A DNA stretch of 64,000 nt from Beijerinckiaceae bacterium (GTDB taxonomy: Bacteria > Pseudomonadota > Alphaproteobacteria > Rhizobiales > Beijerinckiaceae), in NCBI GenBank assembly GCA_027533425.1, contig JAPZUD010000001.1, positions 744,001 through 808,000 of the forward strand. Direction: 5' to 3'. Numbering within the stretch: the stretch's first letter is position 1; each line of letters starts with the position of its first letter. Under the pieces are notes generated by a model that had not been told where the DNA came from, did not search any database, and was given only the letters and a program-made list of their open reading frames with translations. The position numbers and the translations under genes are program-made. Positions 9,587-21,354 of the stretch are shown piece after piece.

Positions 9587-10045
9587 ATGCCGCGTTTCGA
9601 AACCACGCGGGTGGTACGCCATTCGCCCGAGACGATGTTCAGCCTGGTCGCGGATATCGAGCGCTATCCGGAATTCGTGCCGATGTGCGAGGCCCTAGCG
9701 ATCCGCCGGCGCAGCGAAGCGGGTGACATGCAGGTGCTGCTGGCCGACATGTCGATCGGCTACAAGATGATCCGCGAGACCTTCACCACGCGGGTCGAAC
9801 TGGACCGGCCGGGCCATGCCATCCGGGTCACCTATGTCGATGGCCCGTTCAAGCATCTCGAGAACCGCTGGACCTTCGTCGCCCGGCCGGATGGCGGCAC
9901 GGATGTGCGCTTCTTCATCGATTACGAATTCAAAAGCCGCACCTTCCAGATGCTGGCCGGGGCAGTTTTCGAAAAGGTGTTCCGCAAGATGGCGGAAGCC
10001 TTCGAGACGCGGGCCGACCTGCTGGCCACGCGCTCGGGCAGCTGA
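9587..10045 (+). CDS. Coq10/RatA-family START-domain protein
   Basis: The 152 residues are a single polyketide-cyclase/START-like domain: TTRVVRHSPETMFSLVADIERYPEFVPMCE at the start, ENRWTF and FFIDYEFKSR in the middle, and a long C-terminal helix (FEKVFRKMAEAFETRAD). In bacteria the family is annotated either as ubiquinone-binding Coq10 (needed for efficient respiration) or as RatA toxin. Coupling to lipA, 2 bases upstream, is common in alphaproteobacteria and favours a respiratory role. The toxin label is not supported by any antitoxin gene nearby. Confidence 0.88.
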   Translation: MPRFETTRVVRHSPETMFSLVADIERYPEFVPMCEALAIRRRSEAGDMQVLLADMSIGYKMIRETFTTRVELDRPGHAIRVTYVDGPFKHLENRWTFVARPDGGTDVRFFIDYEFKSRTFQMLAGAVFEKVFRKMAEAFETRADLLATRSGS

Positions 10046-10050
10046 GGCGC

Positions 10051-10566
10051 TCAGGCGCTGACCGAATGGTCCTGCGCCATGGCGCGCAGCATCAGAAGCG
10101 CCTGCAGGCAGGCTGCCCGGCGGATGCCGGAACGACCGAGCGCGGCGTCGAAGCGGCGCTCGATGCGGTTGACGCGGCCATCGCGCGCCGCCGCCGCGAA
10201 ATGCACCAGCCCGACCGGCTTTTCCGCCGAACCGCCGCCGGGACCGGCAACCCCCGTGATCGACACCGCCAGCCCGGCGCCGGAAGCCCGGAGCGCGCCT
10301 TCCGCCATGGCGGCCGCCACCTCCGCGGAAACGGCGCCAACCGAAGCGATGAGCGGCGCGGGCACGCCGAGCATCGCGGTCTTGGCGGCATTCGAATAGG
10401 TCACGAAGCCCCGGTCCATCACATCTGACGAACCGGCAATCGAGGTCAGCGCGGCGGCGACAAGCCCGCCCGTGCAGGATTCCGCCGTGGCGATGGTCAG
10501 CCCGCGGGCACGGGCAAGGGCAAGCACCTCGCGGGCAAGGCGGGCAGGGGAAAGCGGGCGGGGCAT
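10051..10566 (-). CDS. CinA C-terminal-domain protein, probable NMN amidase
   Basis: The 171 residues correspond to the CinA C-terminal domain alone: TIATAESCTGGLVAAALTSI holds the catalytic Ser region, followed by VTYSNAAKTAMLGV, GAVSAEVAAAMAEGAL and SITGVAGPGGGSAEKPVG. Stand-alone proteins of this type (PncC) hydrolyse nicotinamide mononucleotide to nicotinate mononucleotide in NAD recycling. No N-terminal molybdopterin-binding-like domain is present, as is usual for the short form. It follows ispDF on the same strand with 3 bases between them, so the two are likely co-transcribed. Confidence 0.9.
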   Translation of the reverse strand: MPRPLSPARLAREVLALARARGLTIATAESCTGGLVAAALTSIAGSSDVMDRGFVTYSNAAKTAMLGVPAPLIASVGAVSAEVAAAMAEGALRASGAGLAVSITGVAGPGGGSAEKPVGLVHFAAAARDGRVNRIERRFDAALGRSGIRRAACLQALLMLRAMAQDHSVSA

Positions 10567-10569
10567 GGG

Positions 10570-11766
10570 TCAACCTCCTCCGAACATCACATTGGCCACG
10601 GCCATGGCGGCGATGCCCTCGCTACGGCCGACAAAGCCAAGTTTCTCCGACGTGGTCGCCTTGATGCCGACGCGCTCCGGCGCAAGGCCCAGCACCTCGC
10701 CGATCAGCGCCTGCATGGCCGCGCGATGCGGGCCGACCTTGGGCGCTTCGGCCAGCACGGTGCAATCCACGGAAACGATCCGGCCGCCGCGTTCCGCGAC
10801 CCGCCGCGCCGCATCGGCGAGGAAGAGCCGCGAGGGCGCGCCCTTCCAGCGCGGATCGGAAGGCGGGAAGTGCTGGCCGATATCCCCGTCGCCGATCGTG
10901 CCCAGCAGGGCATCGGTCAGGGCATGGAGCAGGGGATCGGCATCGGAATGGCCGAGCAGTTTGCGGCTATGCGGGATCGCCACACCGCCCAGCCAGACAT
11001 GGTCGCCCTCGGTAAAGGCATGGACATCGTAGCCGAGCCCGGTCCGCGTCTCGGCCGGCGGCGCGAGATGGCGCTCGGCCCGCGCAAGATCTTCCTCGCG
11101 GGTGATCTTGAACAGCGCCTCATCGCCGGCGAAGGAGCCGACCGCCTGCCCATAGGCTGCAGCGAGCCCGGCATCATCCGTGAAATCGGTGCGGCCCTCG
11201 GCCAGCGCCCGGCGATGCGCGGCCAGGACCTGCCCGAACCGGAAGGCCTGCGGTGTCTGAACGAGGCGGACCATGTTCCGGTCGGGATTGCCGGTGAGGT
11301 GCCCGGCCGCGTCCAGAACCGCGAGTGTATCGGGCACCTGGAGAACGGGAATGGCGCCACCGTGACGCTGGGCCGCGAGTACGGCGCGCATCAACACAGC
11401 CTCGCTGGCAAAGGGGCGGGCAGCATCATGGATCAGCACGATAGCCGGGTCCGGCAGGCCCGCCTGGGCCAGCGCTTCGAGCCCGAGCCGGACGGAATCC
11501 TGCCGCGACGAACCGCCCGGGCAGGAGCCGATCCGCGCGCCGGCCGGCCCAAGCGGCACGATCGCCTCGGCGAAAGCGGCGTTGTCATCCGGATGGATCA
11601 CCACGAGCACCCGGTCGAACAGGCCCGGCCGGATGAGATGTTCGAGCGTATGCGTCAGCACGGGGCGGCCGGCGACACGCCGGTACTGCTTGGGCACCGG
11701 CCCGCCCAGACGGGTGCCCCGCCCGGCAGCGACGACAAGGGCGGCAAGGGGGGCGGAATCAGTCAT
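10570..11766 (-). CDS. ispDF: Bifunctional IspD/IspF of the MEP isoprenoid pathway
   Basis: Two enzymes are fused in 398 residues. Residues 1 to about 230 are the cytidylyltransferase IspD ([33 protein letters not shown], and [11 protein letters not shown]). Residues about 240-398 are the cyclase IspF ([39 protein letters not shown], then [20 protein letters not shown]). They act on 2-C-methyl-D-erythritol intermediates at the third and fifth steps. The fusion is typical of alpha- and epsilonproteobacteria. ATG 11766 ([15 protein letters not shown]) was preferred to a site 18 bases upstream. Confidence 0.97.
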   Translation of the reverse strand: MTDSAPLAALVVAAGRGTRLGGPVPKQYRRVAGRPVLTHTLEHLIRPGLFDRVLVVIHPDDNAAFAEAIVPLGPAGARIGSCPGGSSRQDSVRLGLEALAQAGLPDPAIVLIHDAARPFASEAVLMRAVLAAQRHGGAIPVLQVPDTLAVLDAAGHLTGNPDRNMVRLVQTPQAFRFGQVLAAHRRALAEGRTDFTDDAGLAAAYGQAVGSFAGDEALFKITREEDLARAERHLAPPAETRTGLGYDVHAFTEGDHVWLGGVAIPHSRKLLGHSDADPLLHALTDALLGTIGDGDIGQHFPPSDPRWKGAPSRLFLADAARRVAERGGRIVSVDCTVLAEAPKVGPHRAAMQALIGEVLGLAPERVGIKATTSEKLGFVGRSEGIAAMAVANVMFGGG

Positions 11767-11969
11767 GGCAACCGGGGATCTCACGTTTCCGCATGACCAA
11801 AGCGGAAAACTCGTCTATCCGTCAATCCGGCTCGGGCAGGAAGGGCCGGAACGACCGGTCATCGACCTTGCCCCCGCCGCCGGTGATCCATGCCGGCAAC
11901 CGGAAGCAGTGTGGCGCGAATCCGCCCCCTCTGCCTGCCTGGCAGCGAAATGATGAAATTTTAGGCACA

Positions 11970-12992
11970 ATGGCGCTATCTTCGACAGGTTTCCGGATCG
12001 GAACGCACAGGATCGAGACACCCGCGCTGCTCGCGCCGATGTCCGGCGTAACTGATCATGGGATGCGGAAGGTCGCGGCCGGTTTCGGCGCCGGGCTCGT
12101 GGTGAGCGAGATGGTCGCCGCCGACCAGCTGGCCGCGGGCGACGAGGAAGCGCGCCTGCGGGCCGAAGGCGAGGGGCTCGCCCTGCATGTTGTCCAGCTC
12201 GCCGGCTGCGAGGCCGGGCCGATGGGCGAAGGGGCCCGCGTGGCGGAGGCCTCGGGCGCCCATGTGATCGATATCAACATGGGCTGCCCGGCCAAGCGCG
12301 TCACCAATGGCTGGAGCGGCTCAGCCCTCATGCGTGATCTCGAGCACGCCCAGACGCTGATCGAGGCCGTGCGCAAGGCGGTTTCCGTACCGGTAACGCT
12401 GAAAATGCGGCTGGGCTGGGATGAATCCAGCCTCAACGCACCGGAACTGGCCCGGCGGGCCGAGGATTGCGGGCTATCCCTCGTGACGATCCATGGCCGG
12501 ACACGGCAGCAATTCTACAAGGGCCGGGCCGACTGGCAGGCCGTTCGGGCCGTCCGCGAGGCAACCACGCTGCCGGTCATCGTCAATGGTGATATCGACA
12601 GCCTCGAAAAGGCCCGCGAGGCGCTGGCGATGTCCGGCGCTGACGGGGTCATGGTCGGCCGCGCCGCCCTGGGGCAACCCTGGCTGGTGGGCGCAATCGG
12701 GCACGGTCTGGCCGGCAGGTCCTGGCAGGAACCCGGCCCCGCGGAAAAAGCCGCCGCGATGATCGAGCACTACACCCATCTCCTTGAAACCATGGGCCTT
12801 CGACAAGGCGTGCGCCATGCACGCAAGCATGTCGCGGCCTTTGCCAATCATGCGAAGGCGGCCGGCATCCCGGTCTCTCAGCAGCGTTTGGCGACCATCT
12901 TGCAAACGGAAGAAGCGCGTCATGTCATCCATTTCCTCGAATCCCTCGGTGAGGCAACGGAAGGCAGGGCCCCCCTCATACATGCCGCCTGA
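11970..12992 (+). CDS. dusB: tRNA-dihydrouridine synthase B
   Basis: This FMN enzyme reduces uridines in the tRNA D-loop. The 340 residues start with the TIM-barrel strand [15 protein letters not shown] and contain the catalytic-Cys motif [35 protein letters not shown] and [16 protein letters not shown] for phosphate binding follow, then the C-terminal helical domain. ATG 11970 gives the family start; the open frame upstream is unrelated. A dusB gene directly before ntrB is the classic alphaproteobacterial order (formerly nifR3), and its 3' end overlaps ntrB by 11 bases. Confidence 0.95.
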   Translation: MALSSTGFRIGTHRIETPALLAPMSGVTDHGMRKVAAGFGAGLVVSEMVAADQLAAGDEEARLRAEGEGLALHVVQLAGCEAGPMGEGARVAEASGAHVIDINMGCPAKRVTNGWSGSALMRDLEHAQTLIEAVRKAVSVPVTLKMRLGWDESSLNAPELARRAEDCGLSLVTIHGRTRQQFYKGRADWQAVRAVREATTLPVIVNGDIDSLEKAREALAMSGADGVMVGRAALGQPWLVGAIGHGLAGRSWQEPGPAEKAAAMIEHYTHLLETMGLRQGVRHARKHVAAFANHAKAAGIPVSQQRLATILQTEEARHVIHFLESLGEATEGRAPLIHAA

Positions 12993-14106
12993 GATCCTGC
13001 TCGGCGCGGCCACCGAATATGGAACCGGTTCGTTGCGCAATCTGATCGATGCCATGCCGATGCCCGTGGTCGAGGTCGACCGCAACAACCGCATCGCCTT
13101 CGCCAATACCGCCGCGGAACAGCTTTTCGGGGCCGGCCGCGAGCGCCTGCGCGCCCGCGATATCGCCGAGGTCCTGCCTCCGGGCTCGCCGCTGATCCAG
13201 TCGGTCGAGCATGTGCGGGAAAAGGGCGGCAGCGTCACCGAATACGGGATCGATCTCTCGCCCAGCAAGACTGCCAAGGGCGAGCAGCTGGTCGATCTCT
13301 ATGCCTCGCCGCTGGTGGATTCCGCCGGCTCGATCCTGCTGGTCATCCAGCCCCGAGCGATCATGGACAAGATGAACCGCCAGCTTACGCATCGCGATGC
13401 CGTGCGCTCGGTCAGCGCCATGGCCTCGATGCTGGCGCACGAGATCAAGAACCCGCTTTCCGGCATTCGCGGCGCCGCGCAGCTGATCGAGCATTCGCTG
13501 CCAGAGGCCGAAAAGCCGCTTTCCACCTTGATCCGCTCCGAAGTGGACCGGATCGTCCGGCTGGTCGAACGGTTCGAGGTTTTCTCCGACGGGCGCCCCA
13601 TGCCGATGTCGCCGGTCAATATCCACGAGGTGCTCGACCATGTGAGCCGCCTCGCCAGCAGCGGTTTCGCGGCCCATATCGCCTTCGAGCACCGGTTCGA
13701 CCCTTCGCTCCCGCCGATCCCCGCCAATCGGGACCGCCTGGTCCAGGCCATCCTGAACCTGGTGAAGAATGCCGCCGAAGCGATCGGCGGCGAGCGCCGG
13801 GCAGGGCGGATCACCCTGACCACGGCATTCCGGCCGGGTGTCTCCATGGTCGTCCCCACCAGTGGCCGGCGCGTGGCTCTGCCCTTTGAAGTGGGCATTC
13901 TCGATAACGGCCCGGGCATCCCCGAGCATCTGGTTCCGCATCTCTTCGAACCTTTCGTCACCAGCAAGGCGAGCGGAACTGGCCTCGGTCTTGCACTGGT
14001 CGCAAAAGTGGTCAGCGACCATGGCGGCGTCATCGAATGCGAAAGGCTGAAGGGACAGACCCTGTTCCGGATCCTCCTGCCGATGCACCACCAGCGGGAA
14101 CGCTGA
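12982..14106 (+). CDS. ntrB: Nitrogen-regulation sensor kinase NtrB
   Basis: The cytoplasmic histidine kinase sets NtrC phosphorylation in response to PII proteins. In 374 residues there is an N-terminal PAS domain ([22 protein letters not shown]) and the dimerisation/phosphoacceptor helix [20 protein letters not shown] with His153. The ATPase domain has N-box [16 protein letters not shown] and GTGLGLAL. No membrane segment is seen, as expected. ATG 12982 overlaps dusB by 11 bases; in-frame starts farther upstream (such as 12922) would lie wholly within dusB and add non-PAS sequence. Confidence 0.95.
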   Translation: MPPEILLGAATEYGTGSLRNLIDAMPMPVVEVDRNNRIAFANTAAEQLFGAGRERLRARDIAEVLPPGSPLIQSVEHVREKGGSVTEYGIDLSPSKTAKGEQLVDLYASPLVDSAGSILLVIQPRAIMDKMNRQLTHRDAVRSVSAMASMLAHEIKNPLSGIRGAAQLIEHSLPEAEKPLSTLIRSEVDRIVRLVERFEVFSDGRPMPMSPVNIHEVLDHVSRLASSGFAAHIAFEHRFDPSLPPIPANRDRLVQAILNLVKNAAEAIGGERRAGRITLTTAFRPGVSMVVPTSGRRVALPFEVGILDNGPGIPEHLVPHLFEPFVTSKASGTGLGLALVAKVVSDHGGVIECERLKGQTLFRILLPMHHQRER

Positions 14107-14176
14107 GAAAGAAAACCCGGGCGGCGAGGCAACGAAGCCCTGCCGGCCCGGCGACAGTGACGAGGGCCGGGAAGGC

Positions 14177-15670
<1,494 letters not shown>

Positions 15671-15831
15671 GCCCGCCGCAGATTTGTCGCAATTCAACAA
15701 CAGTGTTGCGCAGATGAGTCATTCGCGCCTAAGGTTTGCGCGCGGGTGAGTCGCGGGGCATTGCTGTGGCTGGCCCTGCCGCCTGCAGCAGGATTGGCCG
15801 TGACGTCATTCACTCTCCGAAAGCCCGGTCC

Positions 15832-18099
15832 ATGACGGACAAGGCCCCTCCGGCACCGGAAGAGGCGCGCCCTCGGCCGGCCCCGTCATCCGGAAGCGGC
15901 CTCGTGGACGAGCCCGTCGGCTCGCTGTGGGCGCCAACCATCGTCGGCGTCGCGCTGGCAGCCGCGATCGGCACCTTCCTGTTCCTTCTGGGCTCCTTCG
16001 GCGTCGAGCCAGACGAAACCGCCGTTCTGGTGCTGCTCGGCATCGACGTGCTGCTGATCCTCGCCCTGTTCGTGCTGGTCATCCGGCAACTCGTCCGGCT
16101 CCGGCGCGCCAATCAGGCCGGATTGGCCGGCGCGCGCCTGCATCGCCGCGTGGTCGCCCTGTTCAGCCTTGTCGCCGCCGTGCCGACCACGCTCGTCGCC
16201 GGGGCGGGCATTATTGCACTGGAGCGTGGCCTGACACCGTGGTTCTCCGGTGATCTGCGCGCGCTTGTCCAGAATGCCGAGATCATCTCGCGCAACTTCC
16301 AGCAGCAGATCTGCCAGAATATCGGCCGCGAACTCCGGCTGATGGCAAACGATCTCGACCGCACCAATGCCTCGGGATTCTTCCTCGGCAACACCGCCGG
16401 GTTCCAGGCCTTCTTCAATGCGCGGGCGGTGGCCCTCGGCTTTCCCTATGCGGTGATCTTCAAGGATGACGGCACCATGGTCGAGCAGGCGAGAGTGGAA
16501 GGGCGCCGGATCGAGCCGCCCACCGTTTCGCCGGAGGATTTCCGCTATGCCGAAACCGACGAGATTCCCTGCCTCTTCACACGCGAGGCCATCGGCGGAT
16601 TGATCAAGCTCCGGGATTTCGGCCCGGATTCCTTCCTGATGGTCGCCCGCGGGATTGATCCCCGCATGCTGGAATTCCCCATCGTCGCGCGGTCGGGCGT
16701 GGTGCAATACCAGGTCCTGGAAGCCCGCCGGAATGCCACGCAATACGGCATTGCGCTGGTCTTCGTCCTGCTGACGCTGATCGGGCTTCTCGCGGCAGTC
16801 CTGCTCGGCCTCGGCTTCTCCGACCGGCTTGTCGATCCGATCCGGCGGCTGATGCAGGCGACCGACCAGGTCTCTGCCGGGAATCTCTACGTTCAGGTTC
16901 CGTTGTCCAAGATAGGGAATGACCTCAGCCAGCTGGGCGCGACCTTCAACAACATGACCACCGTCCTGCGCGAACAGCATTCGAGCCTGAGCGAGGCCAA
17001 TGCCCTGATCGACCGCCGCCGCCGCTTCATGGAGGCGGTGCTGTCCGGCGTGCCGGCCGGCGTGGTCGGCCTCGATACCGAAGGCCGCGTCAGCCTGATC
17101 AACCCGATGGCCCGCCAGATTCTCGACATCGGCGACCGCGAGGTGCATGGCCAGCCGCTGGTGGAGGTCTTCCCGGAAATCTCCGGCTTCATCGAGGAGA
17201 GCCGGCAGGGTGGTTCGCGCCTCCAGCAGGATGAGATCCGCATCCAGCGCAAGGCGCTCGAGCGCATCCTCTCGGTCAGGCTGACGGGCGATTCCGCCGG
17301 CGGACAGGTTGTCACGCTCGATGACATCACCGAACTCGTCACCGCTCAACGCACTTCGGCCTGGGCCGATGTCGCGCGGCGTATCGCCCACGAGATCAAG
17401 AACCCGCTGACGCCGATCCAGCTCTCGGCCGAGCGCATCCGCCGGAAATTCGGCAAGGTCATCGTCGAGGACCGGCATGTCTTCGACCAATGCACCGACA
17501 CGATCATCCGCCAGGTCGACGACATCAAGCGGATGGTCGATGAGTTTTCCTCCTTCGCGCGGATGCCGAAGCCGCAGCCGGTCGAGGATGACCTCATCAA
17601 GACGCTGCGCGAGGTCAGCTTCATGATGCGTGTCGGCAATCCGGGCATCGAGTTCGACGAGAACCTGCCGGAGGAGGGGGTTTCCGCCCGGTTCGACCGG
17701 CGGCTTATCGCCCAGGCCGTCCAGAACCTGATGAAGAATGCCTGCGAGTCGATCGCTGAATCCGCGGCAGGCCAGGCCGGGGAGGGGCGCATCCTGCTTG
17801 GCCTCTCCGCTGTCACACCGGATTGGGTGGCCATCGACATCCGCGACAACGGCAAGGGGTTTCCCGCCGAGGGCCGCCAGCGCCTGCTCGAACCCTATAT
17901 GACGACCCGCGAGGGCGGCACCGGCCTTGGCCTGCCGATTGTGGCGAAGATCTTCGAAGACCATGGCGGGCGGATCGAATTGCTTGATCCCCCTGCCGAA
18001 AACGGCCTCCAGCCCCCCGGCGCGCTGGTCCGTATCCATCTGCCCCGCACCCTGGCCGCTTCCGGCCTGGCGGATCCGAAGCCGATTGAAGGAAAGTGA
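15832..18099 (+). CDS. ntrY: Membrane sensor kinase NtrY
   Basis: NtrY is the membrane-bound kinase partner of NtrX, linked to nitrogen and redox responses. The 755 residues begin with a Pro-rich cytoplasmic tail and three or four membrane helices (about residues 25-135). A periplasmic sensor region of about 180 residues, another helix (GIALVFVLLTLIGLLAAVLLGL) and a HAMP linker follow. Then come a PAS domain (VLSGVPAGVVGLDTEGRVSLI), His520 in [20 protein letters not shown], and ATP sites NLMKNACES, DNGKGFP and GTGLGLPI. ATG 15832 was chosen because the 32 residues before it look non-coding. A CheY-like gene follows after 1 base. Confidence 0.95.
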   Translation: MTDKAPPAPEEARPRPAPSSGSGLVDEPVGSLWAPTIVGVALAAAIGTFLFLLGSFGVEPDETAVLVLLGIDVLLILALFVLVIRQLVRLRRANQAGLAGARLHRRVVALFSLVAAVPTTLVAGAGIIALERGLTPWFSGDLRALVQNAEIISRNFQQQICQNIGRELRLMANDLDRTNASGFFLGNTAGFQAFFNARAVALGFPYAVIFKDDGTMVEQARVEGRRIEPPTVSPEDFRYAETDEIPCLFTREAIGGLIKLRDFGPDSFLMVARGIDPRMLEFPIVARSGVVQYQVLEARRNATQYGIALVFVLLTLIGLLAAVLLGLGFSDRLVDPIRRLMQATDQVSAGNLYVQVPLSKIGNDLSQLGATFNNMTTVLREQHSSLSEANALIDRRRRFMEAVLSGVPAGVVGLDTEGRVSLINPMARQILDIGDREVHGQPLVEVFPEISGFIEESRQGGSRLQQDEIRIQRKALERILSVRLTGDSAGGQVVTLDDITELVTAQRTSAWADVARRIAHEIKNPLTPIQLSAERIRRKFGKVIVEDRHVFDQCTDTIIRQVDDIKRMVDEFSSFARMPKPQPVEDDLIKTLREVSFMMRVGNPGIEFDENLPEEGVSARFDRRLIAQAVQNLMKNACESIAESAAGQAGEGRILLGLSAVTPDWVAIDIRDNGKGFPAEGRQRLLEPYMTTREGGTGLGLPIVAKIFEDHGGRIELLDPPAENGLQPPGALVRIHLPRTLAASGLADPKPIEGK

Positions 18100-18100
18100 C

Positions 18101-19468
18101 ATGGCAGGCGATATTCTGATCGTCGACGACGAAGCCGATATCCGCGATCTCGTGGCGGGCATCCTCGACGATGAGGGGTATACGACACGCACCGCCCGGC
18201 ATGCCGACGAGGCACTGGCCGCGATCGAGGCGCGCCGGCCCAACCTGATCTTCCTCGACATCTGGATCCAGGGCAGCCGGCTCGACGGGCTGCAATTGCT
18301 GGAAGTCATCAAGGAGCAGCATCCCGAAATCCCGATTGTGATGATTTCAGGCCACGGCAATATCGAGACTGCCGTGGCGGCCATCAAGCAGGGCGCCTAT
18401 GACTTCATCGAGAAGCCCTTCAAGGCCGATCGCCTGGTCCTCGTGGCGCGGCGGGCGCTCGAGGCCATGGCGCTCAAGCGCGAGATCCGCGACCTGAAGA
18501 CCCGCTCCGGCGTGCCGGATGGGATTGTCGGCGCATCCACCGTCATTTCCCAGTTGCGCCAGCAGATCGAGCGCGTCGCGCCCACCAATGCCCGCGTCAT
18601 GATCAGCGGCCCGCCCGGTGCCGGCAAGGAACTGGCAGCGCGTAGCCTGCACCAGATCTCGGCCCGCTCGGCCGGCCCCTTCGTGGTCATCAACGCCGCC
18701 GCCATCACGCCGGAGCGGATGGAGGAAGCGCTGTTCGGGGTCGAGGGTGGCAAGGGCAAGGCGGCAAGGCGCATCGGCGCACTCGAGGAGGCCCATGGCG
18801 GCACGCTCTTCATCGACGAGATCGCCGACATGCCGCGCGAGACGCAGAACAAGATCCTGCGCGTGCTGGTGGACCAGAATTTCCAGCGCGTCGACGGCAA
18901 TGCCCGCGTCCATGTCGATGTGCGGATCATCTCATCCACCAGCCGCGACCTGCAGGAGGAAATCGCCGCCGGCCGCTTCCGCGAGGATCTCTACCATCGC
19001 CTCGGCGTCGTCCCGATCCGCGTGCCGGCTCTGGCGGAACGGCGCGAGGATATTCCGGACCTGATCGACCATTTCATGCAGCAGATCGCGGTTGCCTCGG
19101 GCCTGCCCAAGCGGCGGATCGCCATGGATGCGATGGCAATCCTGCAGACCCATGACTGGCCGGGCAATGTCAGGCAACTGCGCAACAATGTCGAACGCCT
19201 GATGATCCTCGCCGCGGGCGATCCGAGCCAGGAAGTCACGGCCGAGATGCTGCCGCAGGATGTCGGCTCGTCGGCGCCGCCGACACCCAGCGGGGCAGGG
19301 GGCGAGCGCCTGCTCTCCATGGCCCTGCGGGAGGCGCGCGAAGTATTCGAGCGCGAGTATTTGATCGCGCAGATCAACCGCTTCGGTGGCAATATCTCGC
19401 GTACGGCCGAGTTCGTGGGCATGGAACGCTCGGCCTTGCACAGGAAGCTGAAATCCCTCGGCATCTGA
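18101..19468 (+). CDS. ntrX: NtrX response regulator with modified AAA+ loop
   Basis: Partner regulator of NtrY. Of 455 residues, about 1-125 form a receiver domain with phosphoacceptor Asp53 (LIFLDIWIQGSRLDG). The AAA+ domain has Walker A GPPGAGKE and Walker B GTLFIDEIADMP, and a Fis-like DNA-binding helix (NISRTAEFVGMERSALHRKL) ends the protein. Where NtrC has [11 protein letters not shown], NtrX reads FGVEGGKGKAARRIGALEEA, so the sigma-54 contact motif is absent, as known for other alphaproteobacterial NtrX. It probably regulates sigma-70-type promoters directly. Confidence 0.95.
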   Translation: MAGDILIVDDEADIRDLVAGILDDEGYTTRTARHADEALAAIEARRPNLIFLDIWIQGSRLDGLQLLEVIKEQHPEIPIVMISGHGNIETAVAAIKQGAYDFIEKPFKADRLVLVARRALEAMALKREIRDLKTRSGVPDGIVGASTVISQLRQQIERVAPTNARVMISGPPGAGKELAARSLHQISARSAGPFVVINAAAITPERMEEALFGVEGGKGKAARRIGALEEAHGGTLFIDEIADMPRETQNKILRVLVDQNFQRVDGNARVHVDVRIISSTSRDLQEEIAAGRFREDLYHRLGVVPIRVPALAERREDIPDLIDHFMQQIAVASGLPKRRIAMDAMAILQTHDWPGNVRQLRNNVERLMILAAGDPSQEVTAEMLPQDVGSSAPPTPSGAGGERLLSMALREAREVFEREYLIAQINRFGGNISRTAEFVGMERSALHRKLKSLGI

Positions 19469-19692
19469 AGATGGAGCGGGATACCGGGTTTCCCGTCGAT
19501 CGGATTGTTGAAAAATACAAGGGTCGCGCTCTTGGAATTTCGGCGAATTCATGCAGGATATAGACAAAGGTTGCAGCGCAGCATTTTAGGCCATGATCCG
19601 CGCTGCGGATACTGGCTTGGGGGAAGGCCCGAGGCTTCCGGAGGGGCGGAGCCAGAGGCCCGATAGGGCGCCGCATAAGCAGGTGAAGAAGA

Positions 19693-19935
19693 ATGGCGAC
19701 TGAACGTACACCGAGTCTTCAAGACAATTTTCTCAATCATGTCCGCAAGAACAAGATTTCGGTCACGATCTTCCTGGTCAACGGCGTGAAACTTCAGGGT
19801 GCAGTGACGTGGTTTGACAACTTCTGCGTTCTGCTGAAGCGTGACGGCGTGTCGCAGCTTGTCTACAAGCACGCGATCTCGACCATCATGCCGGCCTCGC
19901 CGATCCATCTGCCAGGCCCGAACGACGAAGAGTGA
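19693..19935 (+). CDS. hfq: RNA chaperone Hfq
   Basis: The 80-residue Sm-like protein assembles as a hexameric ring that pairs small RNAs with mRNAs. It has the Sm1 region ([29 protein letters not shown]), the [12 protein letters not shown] loop and the Sm2 signature [12 protein letters not shown] that lines the proximal RNA site. The acidic tail is short. GGTGAAGAAG precedes the ATG. A 224-base gap separates it from ntrX, enough for its own promoter. Its stop overlaps the hflX GTG start by 3 bases. Confidence 0.97.
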   Translation: MATERTPSLQDNFLNHVRKNKISVTIFLVNGVKLQGAVTWFDNFCVLLKRDGVSQLVYKHAISTIMPASPIHLPGPNDEE

Positions 19936-21350
19936 CGCGTTCCATCGCCCCGGATACCGACATCCCGACTGAAAAGCCGCCAACCGCTAAGAAGCCGCGG
20001 AAGAAGGGGGCTGCCTTCGAGCCTGAAAAGGCCATCGCCACCCGCACGCGGACTTTGGTGGTCGGGCCCTATCTCAATGCGAATGTGCCCGGTGCGACAC
20101 CGATGCTGCGGAGCGTGGAGGCTCGCCTCGAGGAAGCCGTCGGGCTGACCATGGCGATCGACCTGAGCATTGTCGGCTCGGTTATTGTGCCACTCCGCCA
20201 GACCCGCCCCGCCACCTATCTCGGGCAGGGCAAGGTCGAGGAACTCGCGGCGCGCATCGCATTGGAGGAGATCGGCCTCGTCATGGTCGATTGCGCACTC
20301 AGCCCCGTGCAACAGCGCAACCTCGAACAGGCCTTCAAGGCCAAGGTGATCGACCGCACCGGCCTGATCCTCGAAATTTTCGGTCGCCGCGCCTCGACGC
20401 GGGAAGGGCGCCTTCAGGTTGAACTGGCCCATCTCGCCTATCAGAAATCACGGCTGGTCCGCTCCTGGACCCACCTTGAGAGACAGCGCGGCGGCTTCGG
20501 CTTCCTCGGCGGCCCGGGTGAAACCCAGATCGAGACGGACCGGCGCCTCATTCAGGAACGCATGACGCGGATCGAGCGCGACCTCGAGGATGTGAAGCGC
20601 ACGCGCGGCCTTCATCGGGCCAGCCGCAGCAAGGTGCCGTATCCGACGGTGGCGCTGGTCGGCTATACGAACGCCGGAAAGTCCAGTCTCTTCAATCGCC
20701 TGACGGCGGCTGAGGTTCTCGCGAAGGATATGCTCTTCGCAACGCTCGACCCGACAACGCGCGCCATCGCGCTGCCACACGGCCTCAAGGTCGTCCTGTC
20801 CGATACCGTCGGCTTCATTTCCGACCTGCCGACGCAGCTTGTTGCCGCCTTCCGCGCCACGCTGGAAGACGTGATCTCGGCCGAGATCATCCTGCATGTC
20901 CGTGACATCGCGAACCCGGATACCGAGGCGCAGGAACTGGATGTCCGTCAGGTTCTTGCCGATCTCGGCATCAGCGGCGCCGCCGAACGCCGGATCATCG
21001 AGGTCTGGAACAAGGCGGACCTGTTGCCCGCGGCCGAGGCCCATCGTTTGGCCGGCGTTGCGGAACGCCGGGGCGAGGGGGCTCCGGTGCTTGTCTCCGC
21101 CCTGACCGGGCTGGGCCTCCCCACGCTGCTGGCCGAGATCGAGCGGCGTCTCTCGGGCGGCCGTGACACCTATGCGCTCAGCCTGCCGGCCGAGGATGGC
21201 GCCGGCCTCGCCTGGATCTATGGGCATGCGGAAGTCCTGTCGCGCCGCGCCAGCCGTACCGGTACGCTGTCGCTGCGCATCCGCGTCGGCCGCGAGGAAG
21301 CCGGGCGCCTGTTGCGGCGTTTCCCCAAGGCGCGGCCGGTTCCGGCCTGA
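19932..21350 (+). CDS. hflX: Ribosome-associated GTPase HflX
   Basis: HflX binds the 50S subunit and splits stalled ribosomes. The 472 residues contain the N-terminal HflX subdomain ([51 protein letters not shown]), a basic coiled coil ([20 protein letters not shown]), and the GTPase domain with G1 [13 protein letters not shown]3 DTVGFI and G4 NKAD. A 35-residue Lys/Pro-rich N-terminus precedes it. The GTG start at 19932 overlaps the hfq stop (GTGA), indicating translational coupling; hfq-hflX is a conserved pair. Confidence 0.95.
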   Translation: MTRSIAPDTDIPTEKPPTAKKPRKKGAAFEPEKAIATRTRTLVVGPYLNANVPGATPMLRSVEARLEEAVGLTMAIDLSIVGSVIVPLRQTRPATYLGQGKVEELAARIALEEIGLVMVDCALSPVQQRNLEQAFKAKVIDRTGLILEIFGRRASTREGRLQVELAHLAYQKSRLVRSWTHLERQRGGFGFLGGPGETQIETDRRLIQERMTRIERDLEDVKRTRGLHRASRSKVPYPTVALVGYTNAGKSSLFNRLTAAEVLAKDMLFATLDPTTRAIALPHGLKVVLSDTVGFISDLPTQLVAAFRATLEDVISAEIILHVRDIANPDTEAQELDVRQVLADLGISGAAERRIIEVWNKADLLPAAEAHRLAGVAERRGEGAPVLVSALTGLGLPTLLAEIERRLSGGRDTYALSLPAEDGAGLAWIYGHAEVLSRRASRTGTLSLRIRVGREEAGRLLRRFPKARPVPA

Positions 21351-21354
21351 CGGG

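Noticed and set aside
9587-10045. Type II toxin RatA
   Set aside because: No antitoxin gene is adjacent and the lipA-linked START protein is better explained as a Coq10-type quinone-binding protein.
18175-18183. Third GTATAC element in ntrX
   Set aside because: It lies inside coding sequence and lacks the GCTGTATACYA flanks shared by the two promoter copies.
15886-18387. 833-codon open frame on the minus strand opposite ntrY
   Set aside because: The opposite strand encodes NtrY with all kinase motifs; the antisense frame has low-complexity composition and no start context.
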